From: Thermophilibacter provencensis
GTDB lineage: Bacteria; Actinomycetota; Coriobacteriia; Coriobacteriales; Atopobiaceae
Direction of reading: 5' to 3'
DNA length: 64,000 nt
NCBI RefSeq assembly: GCF_030372065.1
Contig: NZ_JAUDEA010000006.1
Coordinates: forward strand, 1 to 64,000
Below the pieces are notes generated by a model. That model did no database searches and was not told where the DNA came from. It worked only from the letters and a program-made list of their open reading frames with translations. Below are positions 42,792 through 54,292 of the stretch, piece after piece. Every line of letters begins with the position of its first letter. Within the stretch, counting starts at the first letter, position 1. The position numbers and the translations under genes are program-made.

Positions 42792-43493
42792 CTACAGGCC
42801 AGCCACCATGTGCTCGACGATCCTGGCGCAGCGCTCGGCAGAGGCGCGCTCGAAGGTCGCGTAGTCCATGGCCTGGCCCTCGGTGCCCGGCTTGTCCGAG
42901 ATGGCGCGCACCACGACGAAGGGCACGCCGTTGGCCTCGGCCGCCTGGGCGATGGCCGCCCCCTCCATCTCGCAGCAGAGCGCGCCGAAGGTGTCCACGA
43001 TGCGCCTGCGGGTCTGCTCGTAGCACACAAACTGGTCTCCGGAGGCCACGCGGCCGGCGAGCACGTGCACCTCGGGCGCCGCCTCTGCGGCCGCGGCGAG
43101 GGCCGCGTTGCGCAGAGCCTCGTCCGCGACAAACTCCACGCGCTCACGTCCGGGGATGAGGCCGGGCTCGTAGCCGAGCTCCTCGACCTCAAAGTCGTGC
43201 TGGACGCAGTCAGTTGAGACCACGAGGTCGCCAATGTCCAGGCGCTCCGAGTCGAGCGAGCCCGCGATGCCGGTGTTGATGAGGTGCGTGCAGCCAAAGT
43301 GATCGGCCAGAACCTGCGCGCAGATGCCGGCATTCACCTTGCCCACGCCGCACTTGACCACCACCACGTCCTTCTCGCCCAGGCGGCCGGAGCAGTAGTC
43401 CGTGCCGGCCACGTGCTGTGTGCTCGCATCCGAGAGCTCCGCCTTGAGGTGCTCTACCTCCACGTCCATGGCCCCGATGATTCCGATCTTCAT
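42792..43493 (-). CDS. mtnN: 5'-methylthioadenosine/S-adenosylhomocysteine nucleosidase
   Basis: Cleaves adenine from S-adenosylhomocysteine and methylthioadenosine. The 233-residue protein has IGIIGAMDVEVEHLKAEL (catalytic Glu), VKCGVGKVNAG, NTGIAGSLDS, VASGDQFV, CEMEGAAIAQAAEANGVPF and RAISD, the full Pfs signature set. It lies nine bases after luxS in the same direction, giving the two consecutive steps from S-adenosylhomocysteine to homocysteine and AI-2. Confidence 0.95.
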   Translation of the reverse strand: MKIGIIGAMDVEVEHLKAELSDASTQHVAGTDYCSGRLGEKDVVVVKCGVGKVNAGICAQVLADHFGCTHLINTGIAGSLDSERLDIGDLVVSTDCVQHDFEVEELGYEPGLIPGRERVEFVADEALRNAALAAAAEAAPEVHVLAGRVASGDQFVCYEQTRRRIVDTFGALCCEMEGAAIAQAAEANGVPFVVVRAISDKPGTEGQAMDYATFERASAERCARIVEHMVAGL

Positions 43494-43502
43494 GTGTGCC
43501 CC

Positions 43503-43991
43503 CTAGTCCTCCGGGTAGACGAGATGCGCCTCGTCGATGTTCTCCAGCGTGTTCGTCACGTAACGGCGCGCCCACCACTTGGCCTGGGCGAGGTCCGCGT
43601 CGTGCCAGTTGCCGCACTCCTCCGGGCGCGCGCCGGGAATCTCCCCCTCGAAGTCGCGGACAAACTCGAAGGTCTCGCGCACGAGCGGCGCCACCTCGGC
43701 GGAGGTGTGCTCGCCAAAGAGAATGAGGTAAAAGCCCGTGCGGCAGCCCATGGGGCCAAAGTAGACCACGCGCTCACGCCAGTCGGGGCTGTTGCGCAGG
43801 TACGTGGCGCCCAGGTGCTCGATGGCGTGCACGGCAGCGGTGTCCATGACCGGCTCGCGGTTGGGAGCCGTGAGCCGCAGGTCAAAGGTGGTGACAACGG
43901 CGCCCGTCGCCGGATCGGCGTCCATGCGGGACACGTAGACGCCCGGCTCGAGCGTGAGATGGTTGACGGTGAAGCTGGCGATCTTCTCCAT
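43503..43991 (-). CDS. luxS: S-ribosylhomocysteine lyase LuxS
   Basis: Splits S-ribosylhomocysteine to homocysteine and the AI-2 precursor. The 162-residue protein has metal ligands His55 and His59 in HAIEHL and Cys126 in ECGNWHDADL, and catalytic Cys83 in PMGCRTGFYL. ATG 43991 follows GGAGG. It heads the luxS-mtnN unit. Confidence 0.96.
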   Translation of the reverse strand: MEKIASFTVNHLTLEPGVYVSRMDADPATGAVVTTFDLRLTAPNREPVMDTAAVHAIEHLGATYLRNSPDWRERVVYFGPMGCRTGFYLILFGEHTSAEVAPLVRETFEFVRDFEGEIPGARPEECGNWHDADLAQAKWWARRYVTNTLENIDEAHLVYPED

Positions 43992-44113
43992 GGGGCCTCC
44001 GGAGTAGCAGGTTCTTCTCGGCGGTTCTTCTGTCTTCAAGTGTAGCGAGTCGACATCTCACGGAAAACGTGGGGCGGGCGCGTTGCAGCCCCGTCCGCGG
44101 CAGGCGCGGCGCC

Positions 44114-44233
44114 GTTGTGTGCGGTTTTTTGAAGGGACCCCCAGTAGAGCCAGCATGAGCGGAGAAAAACCGCAGGTAGCGGGCGTACGGCCAAACGCTC
44201 TACTCAGGGTACCGCTCAAAAACCACACACAAC
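44114..44233. repeat. 120-base imperfect inverted repeat
   Basis: GTTGTGTGCGGTTTTTTGA at the left end mirrors TCAAAAACCACACACAAC at the right end; further in, GGGACCCCCAGTAGAG mirrors CTCTACTCAGGGTACC. Arms are about 35 bases with a few mismatches. It occupies most of the gap between luxS and the MscS gene. Confidence 0.75.
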
Positions 44234-44258
44234 AGCGAAGGGTGCCTCATAGAGCTCG

Positions 44259-45023
44259 CTACAGCGCACTTGCGAGCCAGGGACGCCCGGAGAGAGAGCG
44301 CGCCAGGCGGTCCTGTGCCGTGGAGAAGACCACGTCGGGCAGGACGTGCAGGCGAACCTCGCCCTGCGTGCCGTAGGCGGAAAACGCCGTGAAGATCACG
44401 TCCGTCTCAAACGCGGGGTCGAGAAGGTCAGCGAGCTCCCGCGCGGCCACCTGACAGCACTCCTTCGCCACGGCGTTGAGGTCCGCGCCCGGCACCACCG
44501 CGATGGGCACCCCGCAGTAGCCCACGCTCCAGGGCGTGATGCGCGTGAGCGCGGTCTTGGAGAGCACTGAGTTGGGGATGACCTCCACCGCGCCGCCGCG
44601 CATCATGACGGAGGTGCTGCGCCACGTGACGTCGGTGACCTCGCCGGTCACGTCGCCCACGGAGATGTGGTCCCCGGGCTGGACGGACTTGCTCAGCATG
44701 AGGCTGATGCCGCCGATGATGTTGGAGATCGTGTCCTGCATGCCCAGGGAGACGGCGATGGACACCACGCCGAGGGCGGCCACAAAGCCGGCGGGGTCCA
44801 CGCCAAAGACGGGGCGCATCACGCAGAGAAGGGCAAGCACCCAGATGACGGCGCGCACGATGTTGATGAAGAGCGAGGCGCTCGGCAGGTTGGAGGCGTC
44901 GAGCACCTTGTGCATGAGGCGCACGACAACGCGCTCGACCAGCCACGCGATCACCATCGCCACGACGAGCGTCACGCCCTTGTCGAGCCACCCGCCCGCG
45001 TCTATGCCAATGAAGTGCTCCAT
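44259..45023 (-). CDS. MscS-family mechanosensitive channel
   Basis: The 254-residue protein has three N-terminal helices; the third, VDPAGFVAALGVVSIAVSLGMQ-like, leads into DTISNIIGGISLMLSKSVQPGD and GEVTDVTWRSTSVMMRGG, the MscS pore helix and beta domain. It releases osmolytes on hypo-osmotic shock. I prefer ATG 45023 (GAGAGGAA upstream) to a GTG seven codons earlier. Small MscS form. Confidence 0.92.
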   Translation of the reverse strand: MEHFIGIDAGGWLDKGVTLVVAMVIAWLVERVVVRLMHKVLDASNLPSASLFINIVRAVIWVLALLCVMRPVFGVDPAGFVAALGVVSIAVSLGMQDTISNIIGGISLMLSKSVQPGDHISVGDVTGEVTDVTWRSTSVMMRGGAVEVIPNSVLSKTALTRITPWSVGYCGVPIAVVPGADLNAVAKECCQVAARELADLLDPAFETDVIFTAFSAYGTQGEVRLHVLPDVVFSTAQDRLARSLSGRPWLASAL

Positions 45024-45069
45024 CACGTTCCTCTCGTCCGTCACAAGCTCGATCTATGCGTACGCATAA

Positions 45070-45096
45070 ATGTTACGAAGGGACTGTCCCTTTGTA

Positions 45097-45100
<4 letters not shown>
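45070..45100. repeat. mini-palindrome ATGTTACGAAGGGAC family, copy 2, forming the pcrA stop
   Basis: This 31-base element differs at two positions from the perfect palindrome at 17099-17129. Its right end supplies the pcrA stop codon (TGA on the minus strand, 45099-45097). Confidence 0.85.
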
Positions 45101-47601
<2,501 letters not shown>

Positions 47602-47778
47602 GTGACTCCCAGGTTCTTCTCGGCAGAACTCGTGCCATACGAGTGTAGCCGCACGACCGGACAGAAATGACCGCACGGAAAGAAGAACACAAGGGCCGGG
47701 CACAGGGCGCGGGGCGCCGGTCGGGCGGGAGCGCGCGGACGAGCCCCGGCCCGGCGACCTCGGCGGCGGCGCGTCGCG

Positions 47779-48234
47779 CTACTTCTTCTCCGCGTCGGAG
47801 TCGCCGATGGTGATGTCCTTGTCGTAGGTGAGGCTGTAGGCTACCTCGAGGCCGCGAAGCAGCTCGCGGGCGTCGTGCTCGCCCATCCTCTGCAGCGTCG
47901 CCGCCAGGCTCGAGACGCCGCTCGAGCTGTGGTCGTGCGCGTAGCTGTGCCCCTTCTCGGTGCAGTAGGCGATCACGCGGCGCCGGTCCTGCTCGTCGGG
48001 GACGCGACGAACGTAGCCCTTGGCCTCGAGCGAGTCCAGGATCCTCGTCATGCGGGGTCGCGTGTAGCCGAGCTTCTCGGCAAGGTCGGACGGGTTCATC
48101 CCCCCGTCCTGGCGCGAGAGGTACTCCAGGACCGGGTCCTCCCCCATCGACATGCCGTACGCCGTGCCAATCGAGCCCTTGGCAACGCCTCGCGAGTACA
48201 TGATGAGCTTTTTCGCTGCGTCCTCGTAGTCCAT
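47779..48234 (-). CDS. MarR-family transcription regulator
   Basis: The 151-residue protein has a winged helix with PSDLAEKLGYTRPRMTRILDSLEAKGYV and the wing VRRVPDEQDRRRVIAYCTEKG, the DxRxxR signature of MarR. Helices at both ends form the dimer domain. ATG 48234 is my choice; no strong ribosome site is visible. Target genes are unknown; it lies next to but not clearly within the mannose operon. Confidence 0.88.
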   Translation of the reverse strand: MDYEDAAKKLIMYSRGVAKGSIGTAYGMSMGEDPVLEYLSRQDGGMNPSDLAEKLGYTRPRMTRILDSLEAKGYVRRVPDEQDRRRVIAYCTEKGHSYAHDHSSSGVSSLAATLQRMGEHDARELLRGLEVAYSLTYDKDITIGDSDAEKK

Positions 48235-48388
48235 CGCCGCGCGACTCGTCCTTTCCAGCGAGCTCGCGGGGTCCCAACCCCCCGCCCCGACATCTGGCTG
48301 AACGATAATAGTAGCAACATTTTGCGCGCCGTCCACAGCGTCACCCCCCGAGCATCACCGGAAAAACTTCTCTCGATGCGGCGCCGCC

Positions 48389-49234
48389 TCAGCCAAGAAG
48401 CGAGAATATCGTCTCGGCAAAGCCGTCATGGTCGTTGTCGAGCGCCGTCACGTGCGCGGCCGCGGCGCGCACCTCGGCGGGAGCGTTGGCCATCGCCCAG
48501 CTCTGCGGGACAGCCCTGAGCATGTCGACGTCGTTTCCCCCGTCGCCGAACGCCGCAGCGTCTCGCTGCGAGATGCCGAGGTGCTCGCAGACCGCGCGGA
48601 CCCCCCTGGTCTTGCTCGCCTCCCCGCTCATCACCTCGCACAGGGTCGCCGACGAGCGCACCACGGCGAGCGAGGGAAACGCCGCCCCCACCTCGCGCTC
48701 GGCGCGCGCGATGGCGTCGGGCTCGCCCACGAGCAGGAACTTGTGAAGCCCGCGCTCCGTGAAGTGGTCCTCGAGCCTGCCCTCGACCGACCGCACGCCC
48801 ACGATTCGCTCCTCGCGGACGACGCGGGGGTCGCTGCGGTCCGACGTCACCCAGCTGTGGTAGCCGTAGGCCATGCAGCACACGTCGGGCGCGTCGCAAG
48901 CGACGTAGTCGCGCACCTCGAGCGCGCAGCCGAGCGCGATGGGGCAGCTCAGCAGCTCGGCGCCTGCGGAGTCGAGCACGTATGCGCCGCTGTAGCACAC
49001 GAGCGGGCCGGGACGTCCCAGCTCGCCCTGGATTCCCGAGAGCGCCTCGGGCATGCGCGCCGACACGAGCACGAGCGGCACGCCGCGCTCGGCGAGCGCG
49101 CGGGCGGCTGCGGCGGTGCGCGGCGTCACGCGGTGCGAGCCGTCGAGCAGCGTCCCGTCCACGTCGGTGAACACGGCCGACGGCAGGCCGCGCACGTCCT
49201 TCTCGCTCTCCGTCAAGATGCGCTCCATCTCCAT
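48389..49234 (-). CDS. Cof-type HAD-IIB phosphatase of the mannose operon
   Basis: The 281-residue protein has VFTDVDGTLLDGSHRVT, a VSARMPEAL motif II, a C2 cap and AAFGDGGNDVDMLRAV. Its start overlaps the stop of the mannose-6-phosphate isomerase gene (TGATG), so it is translated with it. It is the last gene of the leftward PTS operon and probably dephosphorylates a sugar phosphate, but the substrate is unknown. A longer upstream open frame is a shadow of the isomerase gene. Confidence 0.85.
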   Translation of the reverse strand: MEMERILTESEKDVRGLPSAVFTDVDGTLLDGSHRVTPRTAAAARALAERGVPLVLVSARMPEALSGIQGELGRPGPLVCYSGAYVLDSAGAELLSCPIALGCALEVRDYVACDAPDVCCMAYGYHSWVTSDRSDPRVVREERIVGVRSVEGRLEDHFTERGLHKFLLVGEPDAIARAEREVGAAFPSLAVVRSSATLCEVMSGEASKTRGVRAVCEHLGISQRDAAAFGDGGNDVDMLRAVPQSWAMANAPAEVRAAAAHVTALDNDHDGFAETIFSLLG

Positions 49235-50988
49235 CACCCCTCCGTCCCGCGCACGTGCGCCCGCACGAGCACGGCATCCGATCCGCCGACGTTTTCCACC
49301 GTGAAGCGCCCGGTCGCGGCGGGTGCGACGAAGGTCTCCACGCGGTGCACCGCCATGGGCTCGAAGGCCCCCGCGGGGCTCCCCACGACCACCTCGTCGC
49401 CCGCGACCAGGTTGAGCACGCTCACCGTGCCCCGCGTGTCGAGAAGGACGCGCGCGCCGGGCCCGATCGTGTAGCGGCGCGTCTCGAGCGGCTCGAGCTC
49501 GTGCAGGCCCGTGCGCTCCACCCGCGCCGCGCCGCACGGCTCGTCTACCTCACGCGCCCGGCCGACCAGGTTGCGCCGCACCCACCCCTCGTCGCGGTCC
49601 CAGCGGATGACCCGCCCGCCGTGCTCCAGGTGCACCGGGCGCGGGCGGCCGTCCAGGCCCGTGCGTCCCCAGTCCCAGAGCTTGAACGTGAAGATGTAGG
49701 GTGTGGCGCTCACCTCGAGCACCATGGTCCCCGCGCCGGAGCAGTGCACGGTGCCGGCGGGGATGAGGAAGTGGTCGTGGGGCCGCGCGGGGAGGCGGTT
49801 CACGTAGCGCTCCGCGTCAAAGGGCTCGCCGCCCGCGTTCGCCCGCTCGAGGGCCGCCATCATCTCCCCGGGGTCGACGCCCTCCCTCAGCCCGAGGTAG
49901 ACGCAGGCACCCTGCTCGGCGTCAAGGACGTAGTAGCTCTCGTCCTGGGTGTAGGCCATGCCGAAGGCGCGCCTGATGTAGTCGGTCGTGGGGTGGACCT
50001 GCAGGCTCAGGTTCTGCCCTCCCATGGTGTCCAGCAGGTCAAAGCGAATGGGGAACTCCGCCCCGTAGCGCGCGTAGACCCCCTCGCCCAGCAGGGGCAC
50101 CGGGCGCAGGAGCGTGAGGTCCATCGCCGGCACGCGCACCACCGCGTTGTCAAAGGCCAGGGCCAGCGCGTTCTCCTCGGGCACGCCGTCGAACGACCAC
50201 GCGTAGTTGGGCGCCCCGTCGGGCAGGTCGAACCTCTCGCGCATCCACTGCCCTCCCCAGACGCCCGGGTCAAAGTAGGGCACCGTGCGAAACGGTCGGC
50301 TCGACGCCACGTCCAGGGCCTCGGCCAGCGCAGGCCCCGCGACGGCGCGCGGCGACCCGGCGTCGACGGTGTCCACGACAAAGTCAGCCCGGCCGAGCAG
50401 ACTCGCCTTGTGGCGGTCCGCGAGGCGCCACTCCACGAAGTAGCCGCGCTTGAACTTGCGCAGCGGTTCGTCCCCGCCGTTGTCGCAGCGGTAGTTGGGC
50501 ATTCCCGCGCGGTAGCGAAGCTGGATCTCCCAGCGCGTCACGTCGCAGTAGACGAGCACGTCTCCCGGGTGCACGAGCGCCGCGCCAAACCCGCACACGA
50601 CGACGAGCCCGCGCGCCCCTCCCACGCGCTCGCGCGCCGAGGCGAGCGATTCGGCGTCCATGAAGTCCTCGAGCTCGCCGAAGCACATGCGCCCGAAGAC
50701 GCGGTCGTCGGTGAGGAAGGGCTCCATGCGCCGCGTGAGCTCGTCGGGCTCGGGAAAGAGCTCGCGGGTGTCGACGAGGACCTCGGGCCGCAGGCGCGCG
50801 AGCGCCTCCAGGACCTCGTCGTCGTGGACCCCCGGATAGGAGTCGCAGGCCACGACCACGCGGTCCGCGCCCGATAGGCGAAGCGCACCCACGCGCCGTG
50901 CGAGCGCGCCCACGAGCGCCTCGTAGCCGAGAAGGACCTCGTGCCCCGGGACCCTCAGCGTTGGGAACCTGTCATAGCGCCCGGCCAC
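49234..50988 (-). CDS. mannose-6-phosphate isomerase with N-terminal nucleoside-kinase-like domain
   Basis: The C-terminal 360 residues are a class I cupin mannose-6-phosphate isomerase: FDPGVWGGQWM, MGGQNLSLQVHP (metal site), DESYYVLDAEQGA, and PARPHDHFLIPAGTVHCSG. The first 220 residues (VVVACDSYPGVHDDEVLEALARLRPEVLVDTRELF, split here for description, and RVFGRMCFGELEDFMD) look like a uridine-kinase-like fold without a visible intact P-loop. The 584-residue fusion is longer than ordinary ManA (about 300-390). It follows the IID component and a small membrane gene, so it converts mannose-6-phosphate delivered by the PTS into fructose-6-phosphate. Confidence 0.8.
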   Translation of the reverse strand: MAGRYDRFPTLRVPGHEVLLGYEALVGALARRVGALRLSGADRVVVACDSYPGVHDDEVLEALARLRPEVLVDTRELFPEPDELTRRMEPFLTDDRVFGRMCFGELEDFMDAESLASARERVGGARGLVVVCGFGAALVHPGDVLVYCDVTRWEIQLRYRAGMPNYRCDNGGDEPLRKFKRGYFVEWRLADRHKASLLGRADFVVDTVDAGSPRAVAGPALAEALDVASSRPFRTVPYFDPGVWGGQWMRERFDLPDGAPNYAWSFDGVPEENALALAFDNAVVRVPAMDLTLLRPVPLLGEGVYARYGAEFPIRFDLLDTMGGQNLSLQVHPTTDYIRRAFGMAYTQDESYYVLDAEQGACVYLGLREGVDPGEMMAALERANAGGEPFDAERYVNRLPARPHDHFLIPAGTVHCSGAGTMVLEVSATPYIFTFKLWDWGRTGLDGRPRPVHLEHGGRVIRWDRDEGWVRRNLVGRAREVDEPCGAARVERTGLHELEPLETRRYTIGPGARVLLDTRGTVSVLNLVAGDEVVVGSPAGAFEPMAVHRVETFVAPAATGRFTVENVGGSDAVLVRAHVRGTEG

Positions 50989-50994
50989 CGTCCC

Positions 50995-51333
50995 CTACCT
51001 CCCCTCGCCCTTCTTCGCACCCTCGCCGTCGCCCCGCGCGTCGAGGTCCACGCCGGCGGCGTCAAGGATCGCCCTCACGTTGCGCTTGGCGTTGGTGGTC
51101 CCCACCTTGAGGACGACCGAGATCGCGGCGCCTACGGCGAGCAGCGCCACCCCGAGCGCGCCAAACCCCGCGCCGCCACCGCCGTAGAAGCCCCAGTACC
51201 CCACGATGAAGCCCAGGGCGAGCAGCGAGTAGCCGATGCGCAGCCACACGTTCAGCCGCTGGATGGCATCGGTCTGGAGCTTGGCCTCGCGAACGAGGTC
51301 CGCGCGGGTCCAGCCTGAGGTGTCAAGAGCCAT
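50995..51333 (-). CDS. hypothetical small membrane protein of the mannose operon
   Basis: The 112-residue protein has an N-terminal amphipathic region (TDAIQRLNVWLRIGY), two hydrophobic helices (SLLALGFIVGYWGFYGGGG and FGALGVALLAVGAAISVVL) and a short charged tail with KRNVRAILDAAGVDL. I do not recognise a family. Six bases separate it from the isomerase gene downstream, so it belongs to the PTS operon. Confidence 0.7.
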   Translation of the reverse strand: MALDTSGWTRADLVREAKLQTDAIQRLNVWLRIGYSLLALGFIVGYWGFYGGGGAGFGALGVALLAVGAAISVVLKVGTTNAKRNVRAILDAAGVDLDARGDGEGAKKGEGR

Positions 51334-51427
51334 GGTCTGTCCTCTCTAAGGCAGGGAGCCCGGGCCGCGCAGGGGAGATGGCGGCCCGGGCAGAAGGAGG
51401 TATTCGAGTGGTTCGGTACGGACGTGA

Positions 51428-52276
51428 CTAGGCGGTCGGGGCCGCGATCGTGGCGGCACCGAAGAAGCCCACGGCGGCGCCGACGAAGGCGATGACGAGC
51501 AGGATCAGCATCGTGACGATGGGGCTGACCTTCTTCTTGGTCATGAGCCACCAGCACAGGATCGTGAAGCCCAGGGGCAGCAGCTTGGGGTAGATGCCGT
51601 CGAGCGTGCCCTGGAGCGTGCCGCCGCCGGGGAGCTGCAGCGACGTGGAGATGGAGACCCAGGTGGCGCAGACGGCGCCGATGACCATGGTGCCGACCAT
51701 CACGATGGCGTCGCGCAGCGCGGTGGCGTTGGGGCCGACGAGGGCCTCGACCGCGGCGCCGCCGAGGTCGTAGCCACGATAGTACGCAAGGCGCATGCCG
51801 AAGTAGGCGAGCAGGTTCCACACCACGATGTAGAAGATGGCGCCGAGCGGGCTGCCACCCTCGGAGAGGCCCATCGCGATGCCGAGCAGGATCGGGATGA
51901 GCGTGCCGACAATCAGGGAGTCGCCGATGCCGGCGAGCGGACCCATGAGACCGGCGCGGATGCCGTTGATGGTCTCGTCGTCGATGGCCTCGCCGTTGGC
52001 GCGCGCCTCCTCGAGGCCCACGGTCACGCCGACGATCATGGAGCCGATCTGCGGCTCGGTGTTGAAGAACGCCGAGTAGGTGGTGAGGGCCTTCTGCTGG
52101 TCCTCCTTCTTGTCGTAGAGGTCCTCGACGATCGGCAGCATGGAGACCAGGTAGCCGAAGGTCTGCATGTGCTCCTGCGAGAAGCACGTGAGGTTGCCGT
52201 AGTACCAGTTGCGGAAGGACTTGGCGAGGGCCCTCTTGGAGACCTTCTTGCCTCCCTTGGCGGTGGTGTCAGCCAT
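51428..52276 (-). CDS. mannose-family PTS component IID
   Basis: The 282-residue protein has the IID opening FRNWYYGNLTCFSQEHMQTFG, then TYSAFFNTEPQIGSMIVGV, GPLAGIGDSLIVGTLIPIL and C-terminal helices. With IIC it forms the sugar channel. Its start codon overlaps the IIC stop (TAATG). Confidence 0.95.
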   Translation of the reverse strand: MADTTAKGGKKVSKRALAKSFRNWYYGNLTCFSQEHMQTFGYLVSMLPIVEDLYDKKEDQQKALTTYSAFFNTEPQIGSMIVGVTVGLEEARANGEAIDDETINGIRAGLMGPLAGIGDSLIVGTLIPILLGIAMGLSEGGSPLGAIFYIVVWNLLAYFGMRLAYYRGYDLGGAAVEALVGPNATALRDAIVMVGTMVIGAVCATWVSISTSLQLPGGGTLQGTLDGIYPKLLPLGFTILCWWLMTKKKVSPIVTMLILLVIAFVGAAVGFFGAATIAAPTA

Positions 52277-53133
52277 TAGATGTCCTCCTCTTCCTCGTCG
52301 TCGGCCGAGGTGAGCTCGCCGGATGCGGCGGCGACCACGGGACGGTTCTTGAGCGTGGAGATCTGGAAGTTGATGAGCGCGAAGAAGCAGGCGATCGCGG
52401 AGGCGGCGATGAGGTTGCAGCCCATGACCGCGGCGAGCGTGAAGCCGAAGAAGAAGGTCAGGAAGTCGGTGGGCTTGGCAATCACCTGCTTGAGCAGGAT
52501 CGCGATACCGACGCAGGGCAGAAGCGAGCCGAGCGCGAAGAGCGTCTTCATGGGCAGGCCGTCCATGGGCAGGCTGTTCATGATGAAGCTCACCATGTCC
52601 TGGCCAAAGTACACGATGACGAACGTGGGAATGAAGGAGCAGACGATGTGGGAGATCCAGGGCAGGACCATGTCCACGAGGTAGAGCTTGTGGGTGTCGC
52701 CCTTCTCGAGCCACTTCCAGCCCATGCCCTGCCAGGCGAGGTTGATGGTGGCGGTGCCGTAGAAGAGGATGGCGCCGAGGGTGCCGCAGGTGGCGCCGAG
52801 GGTCGTGGCGAGGGCGGCGGCGTCGGCGGAGTTGGGGTCGAGGCCCTGGGCCTTGACCGCCATCATGGCGAGCGGGATGCCGATGTAGCACGCGGCGCGG
52901 ACATCGGCGGAGACGGTGCCGCCGGGGGTGACGAGCGCGATGTAGACCACCTGGATGGCCATGCCCACGATGATGCCGAGGGTCATGTCGCCCAGGATGA
53001 TGCCGACGATGAGGCCGGCGACGAGCGGGCGCCCGAGCGTGTAGTTGCCGATGGACGTGCCGCCGAGGCCGGGCATCGACGCCAGGCAGGCGAACAGTCC
53101 CAGCAGTGCCGCCTGGAACACGTTAATAACCAT
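52276..53133 (-). CDS. mannose-family PTS component IIC
   Basis: The 285-residue integral protein has GTSIGNYTLGRPLVAGLIVG, GDMTLGIIVGMAIQVVYIAL and VTPGGTVSADVRAACYIGIP, the standard EIIC-Man segments, and an acidic tail ending DDEEEEDI. It is about 100 bases downstream of IIB and overlaps IID. Confidence 0.95.
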   Translation of the reverse strand: MVINVFQAALLGLFACLASMPGLGGTSIGNYTLGRPLVAGLIVGIILGDMTLGIIVGMAIQVVYIALVTPGGTVSADVRAACYIGIPLAMMAVKAQGLDPNSADAAALATTLGATCGTLGAILFYGTATINLAWQGMGWKWLEKGDTHKLYLVDMVLPWISHIVCSFIPTFVIVYFGQDMVSFIMNSLPMDGLPMKTLFALGSLLPCVGIAILLKQVIAKPTDFLTFFFGFTLAAVMGCNLIAASAIACFFALINFQISTLKNRPVVAAASGELTSADDEEEEDI

Positions 53134-53233
53134 TGCTTACCACCTTTCCGTGAGCTGTCCCCTAGGGACATTATGATTGCCGAAGCGGCGGCATCCCGGG
53201 ACGTGCCGCCACGAAGCAACATGAGAGGCTGGG

Positions 53234-53731
53234 CTAGAACCCAAACTGACCGCGGAACTTGTCCCAGGTGCCGGTCTCCTTGTCGGGGATCAGGCGGAAG
53301 TCGACGGTATAGCCCTTCTTGGAGATGGCCTCGAGCGCCTCGGCCTCCTCCTGGGTGATCGACTGGTTGTTGCCAATCTTGGTGGTGCCGGGACGGTCGT
53401 TGCAGGGCCCTACGATGACGGTCTTGACGTCATCGGGAACAAAGCCAAAGTTCACGAGAATCTCGGCCATGTCGACGGGGTTCTTGGTGATGAGGAAGTA
53501 GCGGGTCTTGGAGTCGCGGACGGTCTGCGCCTTCTCCTTGAAGTGATCCATCGTCCACACGAAGGTCTTCTTGTCCGGAGCGGCGCTCTTGTAGGCGCTC
53601 TTGAGGACGGGGTTCGACGCCGCGGCGTCGTTGACGGCGATGATGCCGTCGCAGGGGTACTCGAGGGCCCAACGGGTGACGGTCTGACCGTGGATCATGC
53701 GGTCGTCGATGCGGACAAACGAAACTGCCAT
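53234..53731 (-). CDS. mannose-family PTS component IIB
   Basis: The 165-residue protein opens VSFVRIDDRMIHGQTVTRW, with the phosphorylated His14. It accepts phosphate from IIA and passes it to the incoming sugar. I start at ATG 53731 behind AAGGAG; the longer frame is unsupported. Stand-alone IIA and IIB, rather than a fused IIAB, point to the levan/fructose/sorbose-mannose branch. Confidence 0.95.
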   Translation of the reverse strand: MAVSFVRIDDRMIHGQTVTRWALEYPCDGIIAVNDAAASNPVLKSAYKSAAPDKKTFVWTMDHFKEKAQTVRDSKTRYFLITKNPVDMAEILVNFGFVPDDVKTVIVGPCNDRPGTTKIGNNQSITQEEAEALEAISKKGYTVDFRLIPDKETGTWDKFRGQFGF

Positions 53732-53796
53732 GTTCTTCTCCTTACTCGTGTTGCTATCCAATGGCGGGCGAACCCGCCGTCCTTGCGTCATGCGGG

Positions 53797-54228
53797 CTAG
53801 AGGTCCTCGTCCTCCTCGTCGGAACCAAGGTCGAGTGCCATCTCGCTCATGGCCGCCTGGCCCTCAGAGAGCATCGAGGCGCACAGGGCGTCCTCGTCAT
53901 CGGACTGGAGGTCAAACGCCGCCGTGAGCGCCATGGGGAGGTTCATCCCGCCAAAGGCGCGCGCCTGGGCGAGAAGCCCGTGGGCGGCAAGCGTGTTGAG
54001 CGCGTTAGTGAGCGGCGAGCCGCCGATGAGGTCGCCGAGGACGATCACGCGGTCGTTCAGGGTAATGGGGGCGATGACCTCCTCGAGCTCGGCAACAAAC
54101 TGGTCGGCGCCCTCGCCGTCGCGAAGGCTGCAGCTCAAGATGTCGTCGCGCTTTCCCACCAGCATGTCGAGCACGCTGTGGAGGCCGGGGGCAAAGGTTC
54201 CGTGGCTGACCAGGAGCAGGTATCTCAT
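53797..54228 (-). CDS. mannose-family PTS component IIA
   Basis: The 143-residue protein opens MRYLLLVSHGTFAPGLHSVL, with the phosphorylated His9, and has VIVLGDLIGGSPLTNALNTL and ARAFGGMNLPMAL. It receives phosphate from HPr. First gene of the PTS operon; an array of AACTAT boxes lies just upstream. Confidence 0.93.
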   Translation of the reverse strand: MRYLLLVSHGTFAPGLHSVLDMLVGKRDDILSCSLRDGEGADQFVAELEEVIAPITLNDRVIVLGDLIGGSPLTNALNTLAAHGLLAQARAFGGMNLPMALTAAFDLQSDDEDALCASMLSEGQAAMSEMALDLGSDEEDEDL

Positions 54229-54292
54229 CTTGGGTGTCCTTTCGTCGCTGATTTGCCGTAGCTTGACTCTCGCTGAAAATGATTGTCGTTAT

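Noticed and set aside
48389-49537. Longer version of the HAD phosphatase starting at 49537
   Set aside because: The extra N-terminus is an out-of-frame reading of the isomerase gene; the HAD motif begins shortly after the coupled ATG at 49234.
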